DNA of 53,862 bases from Thermoplasmata archaeon (GCA_021802205.1 JAKAAT010000003.1:5189-59050); one strand, 5' to 3'. Counted from the stretch's first letter, positions 19,977 to 28,811 are shown. The notes: a model not told the origin generated them from the letters alone. Made by a program: numbers and translations.

Positions 19977-21494
19977 GTGATTGCTAAAAAATCTCCATTG
20001 CTGGTATTCGGTCAGATTATAAATTCTTTATTCGGATATATAGGGTTATTTTTTATCATACGTTTTGTCGGGTTGCAGGCATGGGGATTCTTGAGCTTTT
20101 CCCTGGCATTTATAGGAGTTCTGAGTATAGTTGGTGACCTTGGATACGGAACCGCACATCTGAGATTCCTTTCATCAGGAGAATACGATGAGGGAGAATG
20201 CAATGGGACATTTCTCAGTATAAGAATGGTTCAGACTTTCATAACAATGATCATTGTGTTATTATCCCTACTTGTATGGCTGGACATTCTCCACAGGGGT
20301 TTTCAGAGCAATGTGGAGATTTATACAATAATCTTATTATTACCTTACTTTTTCTTTAACCGATTAAAGGATGTACCAAATATATATTTCAATTCAAAGA
20401 TGAAATCTGCACGGATGTCCCTTCCACAGATAACAGAGGCACTGGTAAGAAATTCTCTTTTTATAATACTTGGTATATCGTATATTCTGAAAATACCCGG
20501 TTACAATACATTAAGTGCTGCTGTTGTAATGGCAATTATATACAGTATTTCATATTTCCTTTACTTTATCATATCATTTGTATTCGGGCGTCCGTGGAAA
20601 TTTAAAAAGCCATCAATGAAACTATTTCGGGCTTACACGAAAATTGCATATCCCCTTGCCCTTGCCTCAATAATCGGCACGGTCAGTGGAAATATAGACA
20701 AGGTTCTTATAGAATTCTACTGGCACGCAGTGGCAACCGGTGCTTTTGCCAGTCTCCAGAGGATTACTGGGCCAATCACTACATTTTCAGGCACAATCAG
20801 TGTATTTTTCATACCACTTTTAATGAAAAGTTCTGATCATGAAAAATTCAAGGGCGACGTGTCCTCATTCGAGAGGATAATATCTCTATTTATATTGCCC
20901 GCAGTCATCATTTTTATAGCACTCAGGGTTTACGTTGCAAATCTATGGTCGGCAGCCCTTATTCCATATGCAGACATACTCATCTTTCTTTCTATTTCTG
21001 CGTATCTGGTTGCAATTAATACGGCATATTCTTCGAGTCTGGTTGCCAGGGGGCTTACAAGAAGAATCGGGGAAATAACGGTTGTTGCACTTATTATCAA
21101 TATAGTGCTTGATGTGGTCTTGATTCCACCATCAATTTTCGGTGTCAGTTCCCTATCCCTTGGGGTTCTTGGGGGAGCAGTGAGTACTTTTGCTGCCATG
21201 CTTTTTGAAACAGTTGCCTATCGTTTAATTGTACTCAGGACAGAGTCCATGAGGCCAAATATGACTATATTTTATCAGATGTTACCTGCAGCAGCTCAGT
21301 TTGTATTCCTTTACGTAATAACATACTATATTCACGTATATGATATTTTATTATTTCTTCCAGTGGCGGTTGCATCCATTATTATATTTTTAGGCATTGC
21401 CATTCTGATCAAACAGATAACACTGAATCAGATACTGGAATTCATCAGGGCTTTAAATCCCCTATCCTTCAAAAAAACATTCCGCAATGAATAA
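19977..21494 (+). CDS. Wzx-like polysaccharide flippase (MOP superfamily)
   Basis: Multi-pass membrane protein of 505 residues with about 14 hydrophobic segments, matching the oligosaccharidyl-lipid flippases that move lipid-linked glycans across the membrane. It would serve surface glycoprotein or glycolipid assembly, which matters in wall-less Thermoplasmatales. The N-terminus shows the family-like GQIINSLFGYIGLFFIIRFVG pattern with GTG as start codon. An in-frame ATG is not available nearby. The gene stands 32 nt after DUF302. Confidence 0.82.
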   Translation: MIAKKSPLLVFGQIINSLFGYIGLFFIIRFVGLQAWGFLSFSLAFIGVLSIVGDLGYGTAHLRFLSSGEYDEGECNGTFLSIRMVQTFITMIIVLLSLLVWLDILHRGFQSNVEIYTIILLLPYFFFNRLKDVPNIYFNSKMKSARMSLPQITEALVRNSLFIILGISYILKIPGYNTLSAAVVMAIIYSISYFLYFIISFVFGRPWKFKKPSMKLFRAYTKIAYPLALASIIGTVSGNIDKVLIEFYWHAVATGAFASLQRITGPITTFSGTISVFFIPLLMKSSDHEKFKGDVSSFERIISLFILPAVIIFIALRVYVANLWSAALIPYADILIFLSISAYLVAINTAYSSSLVARGLTRRIGEITVVALIINIVLDVVLIPPSIFGVSSLSLGVLGGAVSTFAAMLFETVAYRLIVLRTESMRPNMTIFYQMLPAAAQFVFLYVITYYIHVYDILLFLPVAVASIIIFLGIAILIKQITLNQILEFIRALNPLSFKKTFRNE

Positions 21495-21523
21495 GTTTAT
21501 ATTTAATCGCTAAAATACAGGTT

Positions 21524-21850
21524 ATGGAAGAGATAAGCATAGATGAATTCCATAAACTGGATATCAGAGTAGGCAGAGTTGTGGAATGTGAAAAGGTCGA
21601 AAAATCAAGAAATTTATTGAAGATAATAGTAGATCTGGGCGAGGAAAAAAAACAAATTATTTCGAGTATATCCAATTACTATACACCTGAGGAAATGATG
21701 GATAAACAGCTGGTTATACTGAATAATCTCCAGCCGGCCAAATTTATGGGACTGGAGAGCCAGGGAATGCTCCTTGCCGTTGAAGATGATAAGGGTGTTT
21801 CACTTTTAAAGCCGGACAGGGAGATGGCACCCGGAACAAAGGTACATTGA
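21524..21850 (+). CDS. tRNA-binding domain protein (MetRS C-terminal/EMAP II-like)
   Basis: Stand-alone OB-fold tRNA-binding protein of 108 residues. The start IDEFHKLDIRVGRVVECEKVEKS and the later NLQPAKFMGLESQGMLLA stretch are the signatures shared with the C-terminal domain of bacterial MetRS and EMAP II/Arc1p. It probably boosts tRNA binding of MetRS as a separate subunit. Its stop codon overlaps the following RFC gene start (TGATG). Confidence 0.9.
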   Translation: MEEISIDEFHKLDIRVGRVVECEKVEKSRNLLKIIVDLGEEKKQIISSISNYYTPEEMMDKQLVILNNLQPAKFMGLESQGMLLAVEDDKGVSLLKPDREMAPGTKVH

Positions 21851-23085
21851 TGTCATTTGCAGATGATTACAGACCTTCAGATATCAATGCTCTGATTCTC
21901 AGCGTAGAAGCAAGGCATGCAATGGTATCATGGATCGATTCGTGGGTTAACCATTCCGAAACAAAGAAAGCATTGATACTCTGGGGTCAGCAGGGAATAG
22001 GAAAAACAAGCACTGCTTATGCCCTTGCACGTTATGCAGGACTCAGTATTATAGAAATGAACGCCTCGGAGCAGCGAAACAGGGAAAATATGAAGAAGAT
22101 TGCCCTTATGGCATCAGAGTACAGAGACCTTTTTGATGAAAATACAAGAACACCGGACAAACTTATTCTCATAGATGAAGCCGATAATATCTTTGAATCC
22201 AGAAATAAGTCAACCGGAGGCGATACCGGTGGCATTTCAGAACTCCTTGATATTATAAAAAATACAAAAAATCCTGTTGTAATAACCATGAACGATTATT
22301 ATTCATTCAAGGCAAAAAACAACGCTAAGGAAATAATATCCAGGTCACTGGATATTGAAATGACTCCATACAGGCGGAAGAATGAGGTAAATTATAAGAG
22401 TTTCAGGCGATCGGTTGAGCAGGTTCTCCGGAAAATAGCGGGCAATGAAAGGATAGCTATAACCGATATTCAAATAGATGATATTATAAAATTAAACGAA
22501 CCAGACATAAGGGCAATGATCAATGACTTATATCTTTACAGAGTCCATGAAACCGATTACGGAGATAACAGCAGGGATACGTCTGAATCCATATACTATC
22601 TAACATCGGATACATTCAGGACATCTGATTATAACGCTCTTCTCCGGTCATTGTCCATGATGGATGAAGATACAGATTTTTACATGAAATGGATCAATGA
22701 GAATATATCATATGAATACAGTGATACAGAGGATCTGATGGATGCATACGATCTCTTATCACATGCAGACATATGTTATGGAAACCGGTTCAAGGATTTT
22801 GCACTGGACAACTATGCAAAGGAAACAACTGCCGGAATATCACTGATAGTAAAGTCCAGGAATAATCATTACATAAAATATAATTTTCCATCATATATCA
22901 AAAAACTCGGATTGCGTAAAAGAAATTCAGAAATATTCAATAATATGTTTTTTGCAGGCCGAATTGCATCAATGTCACATACTTCAATAGCCACTGTTTC
23001 GAGGGATATGTGGTTCTATAATATAATTAAAAAGAAGGACAAGAAATTATATTCATTTATTTCAGAAATTATTGAAATAAAATAA
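21850..23085 (+). CDS. rfcL: Replication factor C large subunit
   Basis: Clamp-loader large subunit that opens PCNA with the small subunits. It has 411 residues from the ATG at 21850. A TTG one codon upstream is possible, but the ATG overlaps the preceding stop. It begins YRPSDINALI. Walker A is GQQGIGKTS at about 44-52, Walker B is LILIDEADNIF and sensor 1 is VITMNDYY. The C-terminal collar is helical and divergent, and no clear C-terminal PIP box is seen. It is shorter than many euryarchaeal RfcL but normal for Thermoplasmatales. Confidence 0.92.
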   Translation: MSFADDYRPSDINALILSVEARHAMVSWIDSWVNHSETKKALILWGQQGIGKTSTAYALARYAGLSIIEMNASEQRNRENMKKIALMASEYRDLFDENTRTPDKLILIDEADNIFESRNKSTGGDTGGISELLDIIKNTKNPVVITMNDYYSFKAKNNAKEIISRSLDIEMTPYRRKNEVNYKSFRRSVEQVLRKIAGNERIAITDIQIDDIIKLNEPDIRAMINDLYLYRVHETDYGDNSRDTSESIYYLTSDTFRTSDYNALLRSLSMMDEDTDFYMKWINENISYEYSDTEDLMDAYDLLSHADICYGNRFKDFALDNYAKETTAGISLIVKSRNNHYIKYNFPSYIKKLGLRKRNSEIFNNMFFAGRIASMSHTSIATVSRDMWFYNIIKKKDKKLYSFISEIIEIK

Positions 23086-23103
23086 TTCATAGTTAATATT
23101 TTA

Positions 23104-23376
23104 TCATGTATGAACAGAATGGTCTATTACATTTATCATTGATGCCTTGCATTTTTTTATTGTGCCGCTTACAGTAATAATTTTGCCACCTCTTTTTTCA
23201 ATAATACTGCAGACAGCCTTTTTATTCAGCTGATCGCACATCAATACGGAAAAATTGTTGTTTCTGTATTTCCTTTTCACTTGATAATAGTTATAGATAT
23301 ATCTGTCGTTTTTCTCAGCATCGGAATCCCATAATACAAGTATGTATCTCTTTCTTATAGTCGAACCTTTCAACAA
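23104..23376 (-). CDS. rnp2: RNase P protein component 2 (Pop5-like)
   Basis: Small RNA-binding subunit of archaeal RNase P, 90 residues. The identification rests on the N-terminal RKRYILVLWDSD strand, the helix plus SVLMCDQLNKKAVCSII, and the diagnostic VSGTIKKCKASMIN near the C-terminus, which matches the SGTI-x-KCK stretch of Pop5/Rpp14. No ATG is available; TTG at 23374-23376 is the likely start. It is divergent from the L15e gene, and in many archaea L15e and RNase P proteins are neighbours. It is short for Pop5, so the N-terminal part may be reduced. Confidence 0.65.
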   Translation of the reverse strand: MLKGSTIRKRYILVLWDSDAEKNDRYIYNYYQVKRKYRNNNFSVLMCDQLNKKAVCSIIEKRGGKIITVSGTIKKCKASMINVIDHSVHT

Positions 23377-23484
23377 TACCTTATATTACCTTACTATTTT
23401 GATTTTATTGTAGATGCTCAACTTTCTAAATTCAGTTTATATATTGATTTTTATAGACTATGAAACAAAAATCTATAAATATTA

Positions 23485-23494
23485 TTTATAAATA
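23485..23494 (+). promoter_or_regulatory. TATA box of the L15e gene
   Basis: TTTATAAATA is centred 28 nt before the ATG at 23518. This spacing argues for the ATG (leaderless) rather than the GTG at 23509 as translation start. Confidence 0.55.
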
Positions 23495-23517
23495 GAGTAA
23501 CAACTAAAGTGAACAAT

Positions 23518-24105
23518 ATGGAAACTTCATACAGCTTAATAAGGGATGAATGGAAACACCTCAAGAAATCAAGCATATACGGCATTCAAAAGGAAAGAAT
23601 GATTGCATGGAGAAGGGGAAATGCCATAGAAAGAGTAGAATATCCTACTAGACTTGATAAGGCCAGAAATGTCGGATACAAGGCAAAAGAAGGGTATATA
23701 GTAGTAAGGGCAAGAGTCAGAAGAGGGGGGCAGCACAAACCCAAAATAATGGGAGGAAGAAGACCCAGAAGACTGGGTTACACAAAAATGACGCTCAAGA
23801 AAAACATTCAGGTTATAGCAGAAGAGAGAGTTGCAGATAAATATCCCAACACAGAGGTATTAAATTCATATTATGTAGGTGAGGATGGACTTTACAAATA
23901 TTACGAGGTAATACTTGTTGACAAGGCAGTGCCTGCAATATACAACGACCCGAAGATTTCATGGATAGTCGAGCCACAGAATAAGGGAAGGGCATACAGA
24001 GGTTTAACATCTGCTGCATATAAAAACAGGGGGCTGGGCCATGGCAGACTAGGAAGCGACAAGAGCAGGCCTTCTATAAGATCCAACGGACGGCTTCGCA
24101 AATAA
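23518..24105 (+). CDS. rpl15e: 50S ribosomal protein L15e
   Basis: Archaeal/eukaryotic-specific large-subunit protein of 195 residues from the ATG at 23518; a GTG three codons upstream would give 198. The family start ([16 protein letters not shown]), the basic core [27 protein letters not shown] and the C-terminal [28 protein letters not shown] stretch are clear. It binds 23S rRNA. A tRNA-Ser gene starts 8 nt after the stop, suggesting a shared transcript. Confidence 0.95.
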   Translation: METSYSLIRDEWKHLKKSSIYGIQKERMIAWRRGNAIERVEYPTRLDKARNVGYKAKEGYIVVRARVRRGGQHKPKIMGGRRPRRLGYTKMTLKKNIQVIAEERVADKYPNTEVLNSYYVGEDGLYKYYEVILVDKAVPAIYNDPKISWIVEPQNKGRAYRGLTSAAYKNRGLGHGRLGSDKSRPSIRSNGRLRK

Positions 24106-24113
24106 TTTTTAAT

Positions 24114-24194
24114 GCCACGGTGGCCCAGTGGTACGGCGCCAGCCTTGAGAGCTGGTTCCCTTGTGGATCGGGTGTTCGAATCACCCCCGTGGCG
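24114..24194 (+). tRNA. tRNA-Ser (anticodon UGA)
   Basis: Class II tRNA of about 81 nt. The acceptor stem GCCACGG pairs with CCGTGGC, with discriminator G at 24194. The anticodon stem CCAGC/GCTGG encloses CTTGAGA, so the anticodon is TGA. A long variable arm and the T arm GGGTG-TTCGAAT-CACCC follow. The long variable arm and anticodon identify serine. CCA is not encoded. It lies between L15e and a protein gene on the same strand with no separate promoter space, so it is probably cut from a longer transcript. Confidence 0.95.
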
Positions 24195-24219
24195 TTCATG
24201 AACACTGTTTGGTGATACC

Positions 24220-24819
24220 ATGGATGAACTGGATGAGTTGAGGAATAATGCGATAGATTTTCTTTTCAACGTCGATATTATAGAAGACTGCACATATGTA
24301 GACCGAGATGATTTTATTCCTGGCGGGCTGGAGCACGATGATCTGGATTATCAGGATATAAACATGCTTTTTACAATCGATGATTTTACAGTTTTGAAGC
24401 TAAACGGTGATAGAACAGAGAAACTCATAATAAATTTCAATGGAATACACGGGAATGATCCTGAGAATTTTGATGACAAGGAATTCTATAGAAACAAGTA
24501 CCATTTAATTACTGAAAAATCCAGCAATGTTTCCATGATAAATATTATACCGCTGAGAACAAAGGAAAAACAGACATTTCTGAATCTTTTCGGAAGGACG
24601 GAATTCAACGGAATCGTTACCTTTGATTATATAATAGAATCACTGTTCAGGACGTATATATTACCTGTTATAAATATAATAAAACCCCATGAAATCATGG
24701 TATTTGATCCCATGATAAGCGCTTCATTGAAAAATATCATATCCAGAGACAGCAGTTTGCAGGGTCTTCACATAAATCTTTATAATGCAATCTCTGAATA
24801 CAATCAGGATGGAGAATAA
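24220..24819 (+). CDS. Orphan acidic protein, 199 residues
   Basis: I do not recognise the family. The protein is soluble and acidic, with alternating short strands and helices; the N-terminal 60 residues are rich in Asp/Glu. A long amphipathic region (about 140-165) includes FDYIIESLFRTYILPVINIIKPHE. It follows the tRNA-Ser gene by 25 nt and its 3' end overlaps possible starts of the GNAT gene, so the three form one transcription unit. It does not look like Rpp30, which can sit here in other archaea. Confidence 0.7.
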   Translation: MDELDELRNNAIDFLFNVDIIEDCTYVDRDDFIPGGLEHDDLDYQDINMLFTIDDFTVLKLNGDRTEKLIINFNGIHGNDPENFDDKEFYRNKYHLITEKSSNVSMINIIPLRTKEKQTFLNLFGRTEFNGIVTFDYIIESLFRTYILPVINIIKPHEIMVFDPMISASLKNIISRDSSLQGLHINLYNAISEYNQDGE

Positions 24820-24862
24820 TTATGAAAGTATCAGGTATATACTTACCAGGAATAGTGAATAT

Positions 24863-25312
24863 ATGGATGTAAGATTTTACAGGGAATCAGATTTCAAAAG
24901 CATATGTAACATAGAATACAAAGCATTCGGTGATGGCGCCTATTCAAATTATATGCTTAAAATGATGCTTAAGAATACTGCAGGCTTCACCATGGTTGCG
25001 GAAGAAAACTCAATACTTTATGGATATGCAACAATGAACCAAATGGATTCCACCTCTGTTGATCTGGAAAGCATAGGTGTTATTCCGGATCACCACAGGC
25101 GTGGTATAGGTTCCATGCTCCTCGATTCCATGGAAGCCGAGGCAAGAAAAAGGGGATATAAGACAATAATTCTTGAAGTCAGGGAAAAAAACACAGGAGC
25201 TATAAATTTTTACAGGAGGCACGGCTATAAAGCCTCTGAATTTCTCAGTTCATATTATTCCATGAGTGTTAACGGCTCGAAGAATGCTTACAGAATGAAC
25301 AAATTTATTTGA
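24863..25312 (+). CDS. GNAT N-acetyltransferase (RimI-like)
   Basis: Acetyl-CoA-dependent acetyltransferase; archaeal RimI-like enzymes acetylate protein N-termini. From the ATG at 24863 the protein has 149 residues and begins exactly where the GNAT fold does (MDVRFYRESDFKSICNIEYKAF). The acetyl-CoA loop is HHRRGIGSMLLDSM, with motif B ending in NTGAINFYRRHGYK. Earlier in-frame ATGs at 24785 and 24809 would overlap the upstream gene and add a non-conserved leader, though 24809 remains possible. AGGA lies about 9 nt before the chosen ATG. Confidence 0.85.
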   Translation: MDVRFYRESDFKSICNIEYKAFGDGAYSNYMLKMMLKNTAGFTMVAEENSILYGYATMNQMDSTSVDLESIGVIPDHHRRGIGSMLLDSMEAEARKRGYKTIILEVREKNTGAINFYRRHGYKASEFLSSYYSMSVNGSKNAYRMNKFI

Positions 25313-25483
25313 ACCAATAAACTTTAATTCAACTTACAATTTACAAATCAACCTACCAGAAAGAAAGCCACTGAGTTTATGATGTGGATGAATTTCTGGA
25401 ATACAAATATTTATATGATATATTTTAATAACAATAATAATAAGAGAAATAATAGAAGCACTTAAATTAAGGCTTCAGCTCTT

Positions 25484-25624
25484 ATGAATAAAATACCTGC
25501 GGAGCGCTTAAGGGAATATACGCCTGTGGAGATTGATGCCTCTGCCCTTGAAGGATTAAATATAAGTCCATATGTAAGGGTAAACATTGTCCATGAATCA
25601 GGAAGCCTCTATGCCTTGGCATGA
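25484..25624 (+). CDS. Small hypothetical protein, 46 residues
   Basis: Open frame of 46 codons between the GNAT and the GT-A-like genes. The codon choice looks coding and the sequence is well mixed rather than AT-biased (IPAERLREYTPVEIDAS.., YVRVNIVHE). A TATA-like stretch (AATATTTATATGATATATT, around 25406-25424) lies upstream, further than usual. I recognise no family. It may be a complete small protein or the remnant of a longer gene. The next gene starts 21 nt later. Confidence 0.42.
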   Translation: MNKIPAERLREYTPVEIDASALEGLNISPYVRVNIVHESGSLYALA

Positions 25625-25645
25625 GGTAGCTCAGTGTAATGTAAG

Positions 25646-26554
25646 ATGGAATCCTATGAAGTAAAAAGTATGCCTGTATCCTATTCCAGGAGAATAAAAA
25701 TATCATTCTGTACCGTTGCAATGGAAATAACAGAGGATGTTAAAAAGTCAGTGGAAAGTATTATGAGTATAGCTGAGGAAATAGGGTATCCATATGAACT
25801 GATAGTTTCGACCCATGAAATAGTTAACTTTAGATCTGAAAATATTGAATTTATTAATACGAAATTCAGTACATACGGTGCAGGAAAACAGCTAGCTTTT
25901 TTAAAGAGTACAGGCGATATCCTGATAATATTCAATCCACATATTAAATACGGGCCAGAGATATCAGATATAATACATAATTTTTTGAAGAAGCAGGAGA
26001 AAAAAGTGCTTATATCGGATATTATGATAATTCCAAGAGATTTAATACACAGGTCCGGCGGGTGGAGAAACCTGCGAGAATATGAAGATATAGATTTACT
26101 TGCGAGAATTATACAGATAGGCAGTTTAATTGCATTCCCTTCATATCATTATGATTCCATTGAATACAGGAATAAAGGGAAAAGAACCGCAATAGAGAGA
26201 ATTCGGGATTTCAGGGATGCTATCATAGGAGCAAATTATGATTTCAGGGATATAAACATCTTACATATTGAACCACATTATATATCATATGTTGCATTTA
26301 TCATTAGTAAGTTTTCAGGATTAAAACCTTTTAAGCATAGCTATAAAAAAAACAGAACGAACAATAAAATAATTGTAATGGAAAGTATTGTTGAATCTCT
26401 TGTTTTAAAAGATTATGAAAACTACTATATACCCGAATCTATTCCAAAATTATTAATTTCCCGAGATGAAATTAATTACATGGAAAAAAGAAGCAAACTC
26501 TGGAGAAATATAAATAAGAGCATTGCGGGCATCATCCAGGAAAATGATGAATAA
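25646..26554 (+). CDS. Degenerate GT-A glycosyltransferase-like protein
   Basis: A 302-residue protein with the outline of a family 2 glycosyltransferase. The N-terminal strand is KISFCTVAMEITEDVKKSVESIMSI and the nucleotide-sugar site region is GDILIIFNPHIKYG. The later stretch, SGGWRNLREYEDIDLLARIIQIGS, resembles the G-G-x-N/ED motif of GT2 enzymes. The expected DxD metal motif reads NPH, so metal-dependent catalysis is doubtful. The C-terminus (about 200-302) is basic and helical. No membrane helix is obvious. It may be a divergent transferase or a catalytically dead relative. Confidence 0.6.
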   Translation: MESYEVKSMPVSYSRRIKISFCTVAMEITEDVKKSVESIMSIAEEIGYPYELIVSTHEIVNFRSENIEFINTKFSTYGAGKQLAFLKSTGDILIIFNPHIKYGPEISDIIHNFLKKQEKKVLISDIMIIPRDLIHRSGGWRNLREYEDIDLLARIIQIGSLIAFPSYHYDSIEYRNKGKRTAIERIRDFRDAIIGANYDFRDINILHIEPHYISYVAFIISKFSGLKPFKHSYKKNRTNNKIIVMESIVESLVLKDYENYYIPESIPKLLISRDEINYMEKRSKLWRNINKSIAGIIQENDE

Positions 26555-26575
26555 TTATAATATCATAAATAATAT

Positions 26576-27700
26576 TCAATGTATATTCTGTAATATTAGA
26601 TACAGAAGGGCAGTTCGCTCCGGAATTTTATCTACAATCACGTATTCACTGTCCGAATGTGCACCGGCACCCACAGCACCCAGCCCATCTATGACTGGGC
26701 AGTAATAGGAGCAGAAATTTCCATCGCTTCCCCCCGCCACAGAGGCCTGTGAAAGTTCAAGTCCTATTTCCGATCCAAGTTTTTTGACTTTTTTATAAAG
26801 TTCCTCCGATTTTGCCGTTTTTATAAGCGGGGGTCTCAGTGTGTATTCCAACTGCCTTCTGGTTCCTTTTATTTTTACAGGAATTTCATTCAATACTTTA
26901 ATAACTCTATCAGATTCATCCGGTATACGGTACCGTATATCCATGATGCCCTGACAGAAGTCAGGAATGACATTTGTTCTATTTCCGCCATTTATTACAT
27001 CAAGGTTCAGTGATGTTCCCTTATTTTTATCATTGAGAGAAATAATGTCCGGTATCATAAATGCCAATTCATATATTGCATTTGCACCACTTTCAGGGTC
27101 AAGGCCGGCATGGGAGGCTTTACCATAAACAGTAACAGTAATAGTTCCAACACCGCTTCTCTCTGTTTTCAAAGACCCGTTTAGAGATGGCTCCATTACA
27201 AGGGTATACAATGATTTTTTTGCCTCGTCTATAATAATATCCTTGGACGAAGCCGATTCAATTTCCTCATCAGAGGTAATCAATAGAACAACACTGTTCA
27301 ACAACTGATTATTCTTAATCAGGGCTTTAAGTGCATAAATAGTCTGTACAATTCCAGTTTTCATATCAAAGATGCCCGGCCCATACGCTTTACCATCAGC
27401 AATCCTGAACGGCCTGATTTTAAGTGTTCCTGCAGGAAATACCGTGTCGTAATGGCAGAGAAGCAGTACCTGCTCCGCGTTTTTTCCCTGTATTTTAAGT
27501 CGCAGTATTTTTCCGGCTTTTTCAGAATCAATAATCTCCGGATATATTCCGGTATGTTTCTTTATATATTCACTCATGAAAGATGCAAATTTGTCCAGCA
27601 TTGGCTTTTCCGTTGATGGGGTTTCCATTTCGATCAGCGTTTTCAGGTCTAAAATCATAGTATTTTTCTGCATATTGAAATATTCCAGTATATCCTTCAT
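26576..27700 (-). CDS. M20 family metallopeptidase / N-acyl-amino acid deacylase
   Basis: Zinc-dependent hydrolase of 374 residues, related to carboxypeptidase G2, ArgE and DapE. Metal and catalytic motifs: HYDTVF (His-x-Asp), GPGIFDMKTG (bridging Asp), TSDEEIES (catalytic Glu-Glu), SHAG in the dimerisation domain, and HSDSEYV with the last His ligand. Its start overlaps the end of the N-acylamino acid racemase gene, so the two are translationally coupled. This suggests an N-acyl- or N-succinyl-L-amino acid deacylase acting after the racemase. Peptidase activity is the alternative. Confidence 0.85.
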   Translation of the reverse strand: MKDILEYFNMQKNTMILDLKTLIEMETPSTEKPMLDKFASFMSEYIKKHTGIYPEIIDSEKAGKILRLKIQGKNAEQVLLLCHYDTVFPAGTLKIRPFRIADGKAYGPGIFDMKTGIVQTIYALKALIKNNQLLNSVVLLITSDEEIESASSKDIIIDEAKKSLYTLVMEPSLNGSLKTERSGVGTITVTVYGKASHAGLDPESGANAIYELAFMIPDIISLNDKNKGTSLNLDVINGGNRTNVIPDFCQGIMDIRYRIPDESDRVIKVLNEIPVKIKGTRRQLEYTLRPPLIKTAKSEELYKKVKKLGSEIGLELSQASVAGGSDGNFCSYYCPVIDGLGAVGAGAHSDSEYVIVDKIPERTALLYLILQNIH

Positions 27701-28782
27701 TATAAAACACCTTCAGCAATAGTGTATTTATTCAGATACTCCTTATCGATAAGTATCCCTGTACCCTTCCCTTTGTTAGGTTTTATAGTGCCATTGACCA
27801 TTTTGAATGGATTTTTAACAATATCATGTAAGAAATATTTATCATTTGGAGACGTGTCGCCCGGGTAATTAATACCTTCCAGTGACGCTATAGATACATT
27901 GAAGGCCCTGCCAATTCCGGTTTCAAGCATTCCGCCGATCCATACATGGCCATTGAATGATTTTACTATGTCCATAACAGTAAGTGAATTTTCGATGCCA
28001 CCCAACCGTCCCTCCTTAATGTTTATAACCTTACAGGCATCCATTTCAAATGCTTTCTGTGCTTTCTCAGGTGATGTTATTGATTCATCCAGGCATATTG
28101 GTGTGGACATTTGCTTTGCAAGTCTTGCATGATAAATTATATCATCATGATACAGTGGCTGTTCCAGATAAACAAGATCATATCTATCAATTTTCTTGAC
28201 AAGATCAAAATCTTTCTCAGTGTAATCGCTATTTGCATCTGCACTTAATGTGATATCTGGAAAGCTATCCCTCACGGAACCTAATATATCCATTTCCTTT
28301 CCTTTCATTATCTTTACCTTGATTCTCTTATAACCTCTGTCCAGGGCATCCTGTATTTTTTTCAGTGTTGTTTCAATATTGTCCATTCCCAGGGAGATTC
28401 CAACATCTGCATAGCCCCTGGATTTTCCCATGAATTTATCCAGTGGTTGGCCTTTCAGTTTTGCGTGATAATCATATAGTAACATTTCCATAGCAGCCTT
28501 TGCCATATTATTGCCTTTTATGAATTGTGATCTCTCATTAAATTCAGCAGGTTCTGGTAGTTCTTTCACAATGGGTGAAAGATAATCTTTTATAATATGG
28601 AATGCCGTATAATTGTCTTCAGGCCCATAAAATGGATTCTCGTCTGTTACACTTTCTGAATAAGCTGTTATACCATTATGTTCCAGAATAAAAACAAAAA
28701 CATCCTTATCTGTATCAGTGCCAAAGCTTGTGGTAAAAGGGCTTTTCAGCGGCAATTTCAATTTTCTATAATTCAATTTCAT
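27700..28782 (-). CDS. N-acylamino acid racemase (NSAR/OSBS-type enolase superfamily)
   Basis: Racemises N-acyl (often N-succinyl) amino acids; relatives make o-succinylbenzoate. From the ATG at 28782 it has 360 residues. Residues: TSFGT near 18-22, the catalytic KVK at 155-157, metal ligands D182, E207 and D232, and the second catalytic Lys K256 (NIKEGRLGG). The C-terminal WIGGMLETGIGRAFNVSIAS and PGDTSPNDKYF stretches are typical of NSAR. An in-frame ATG at 28833 would place coding sequence over the TATA region, so it was rejected. No menaquinone genes are nearby. Confidence 0.85.
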   Translation of the reverse strand: MKLNYRKLKLPLKSPFTTSFGTDTDKDVFVFILEHNGITAYSESVTDENPFYGPEDNYTAFHIIKDYLSPIVKELPEPAEFNERSQFIKGNNMAKAAMEMLLYDYHAKLKGQPLDKFMGKSRGYADVGISLGMDNIETTLKKIQDALDRGYKRIKVKIMKGKEMDILGSVRDSFPDITLSADANSDYTEKDFDLVKKIDRYDLVYLEQPLYHDDIIYHARLAKQMSTPICLDESITSPEKAQKAFEMDACKVINIKEGRLGGIENSLTVMDIVKSFNGHVWIGGMLETGIGRAFNVSIASLEGINYPGDTSPNDKYFLHDIVKNPFKMVNGTIKPNKGKGTGILIDKEYLNKYTIAEGVL

Positions 28783-28796
28783 ATCAGTGTCTACCG

Positions 28797-28811
28797 ATTT
28801 ATAATATAAAT
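28797..28811 (-). promoter_or_regulatory. TATA region of the racemase-deacylase operon
   Basis: On the minus strand this reads ATTTATATTATAAAT, centred about 22-24 nt before the ATG at 28782. It supports a leaderless message and the shorter start codon of the racemase. Confidence 0.45.

Noticed and set aside
24220-24819. RNase P component 3 (Rpp30)
   Set aside because: Considered because of its place next to L15e and the Pop5-like gene, but the acidic sequence lacks the TIM-barrel strand pattern and conserved residues of Rpp30.
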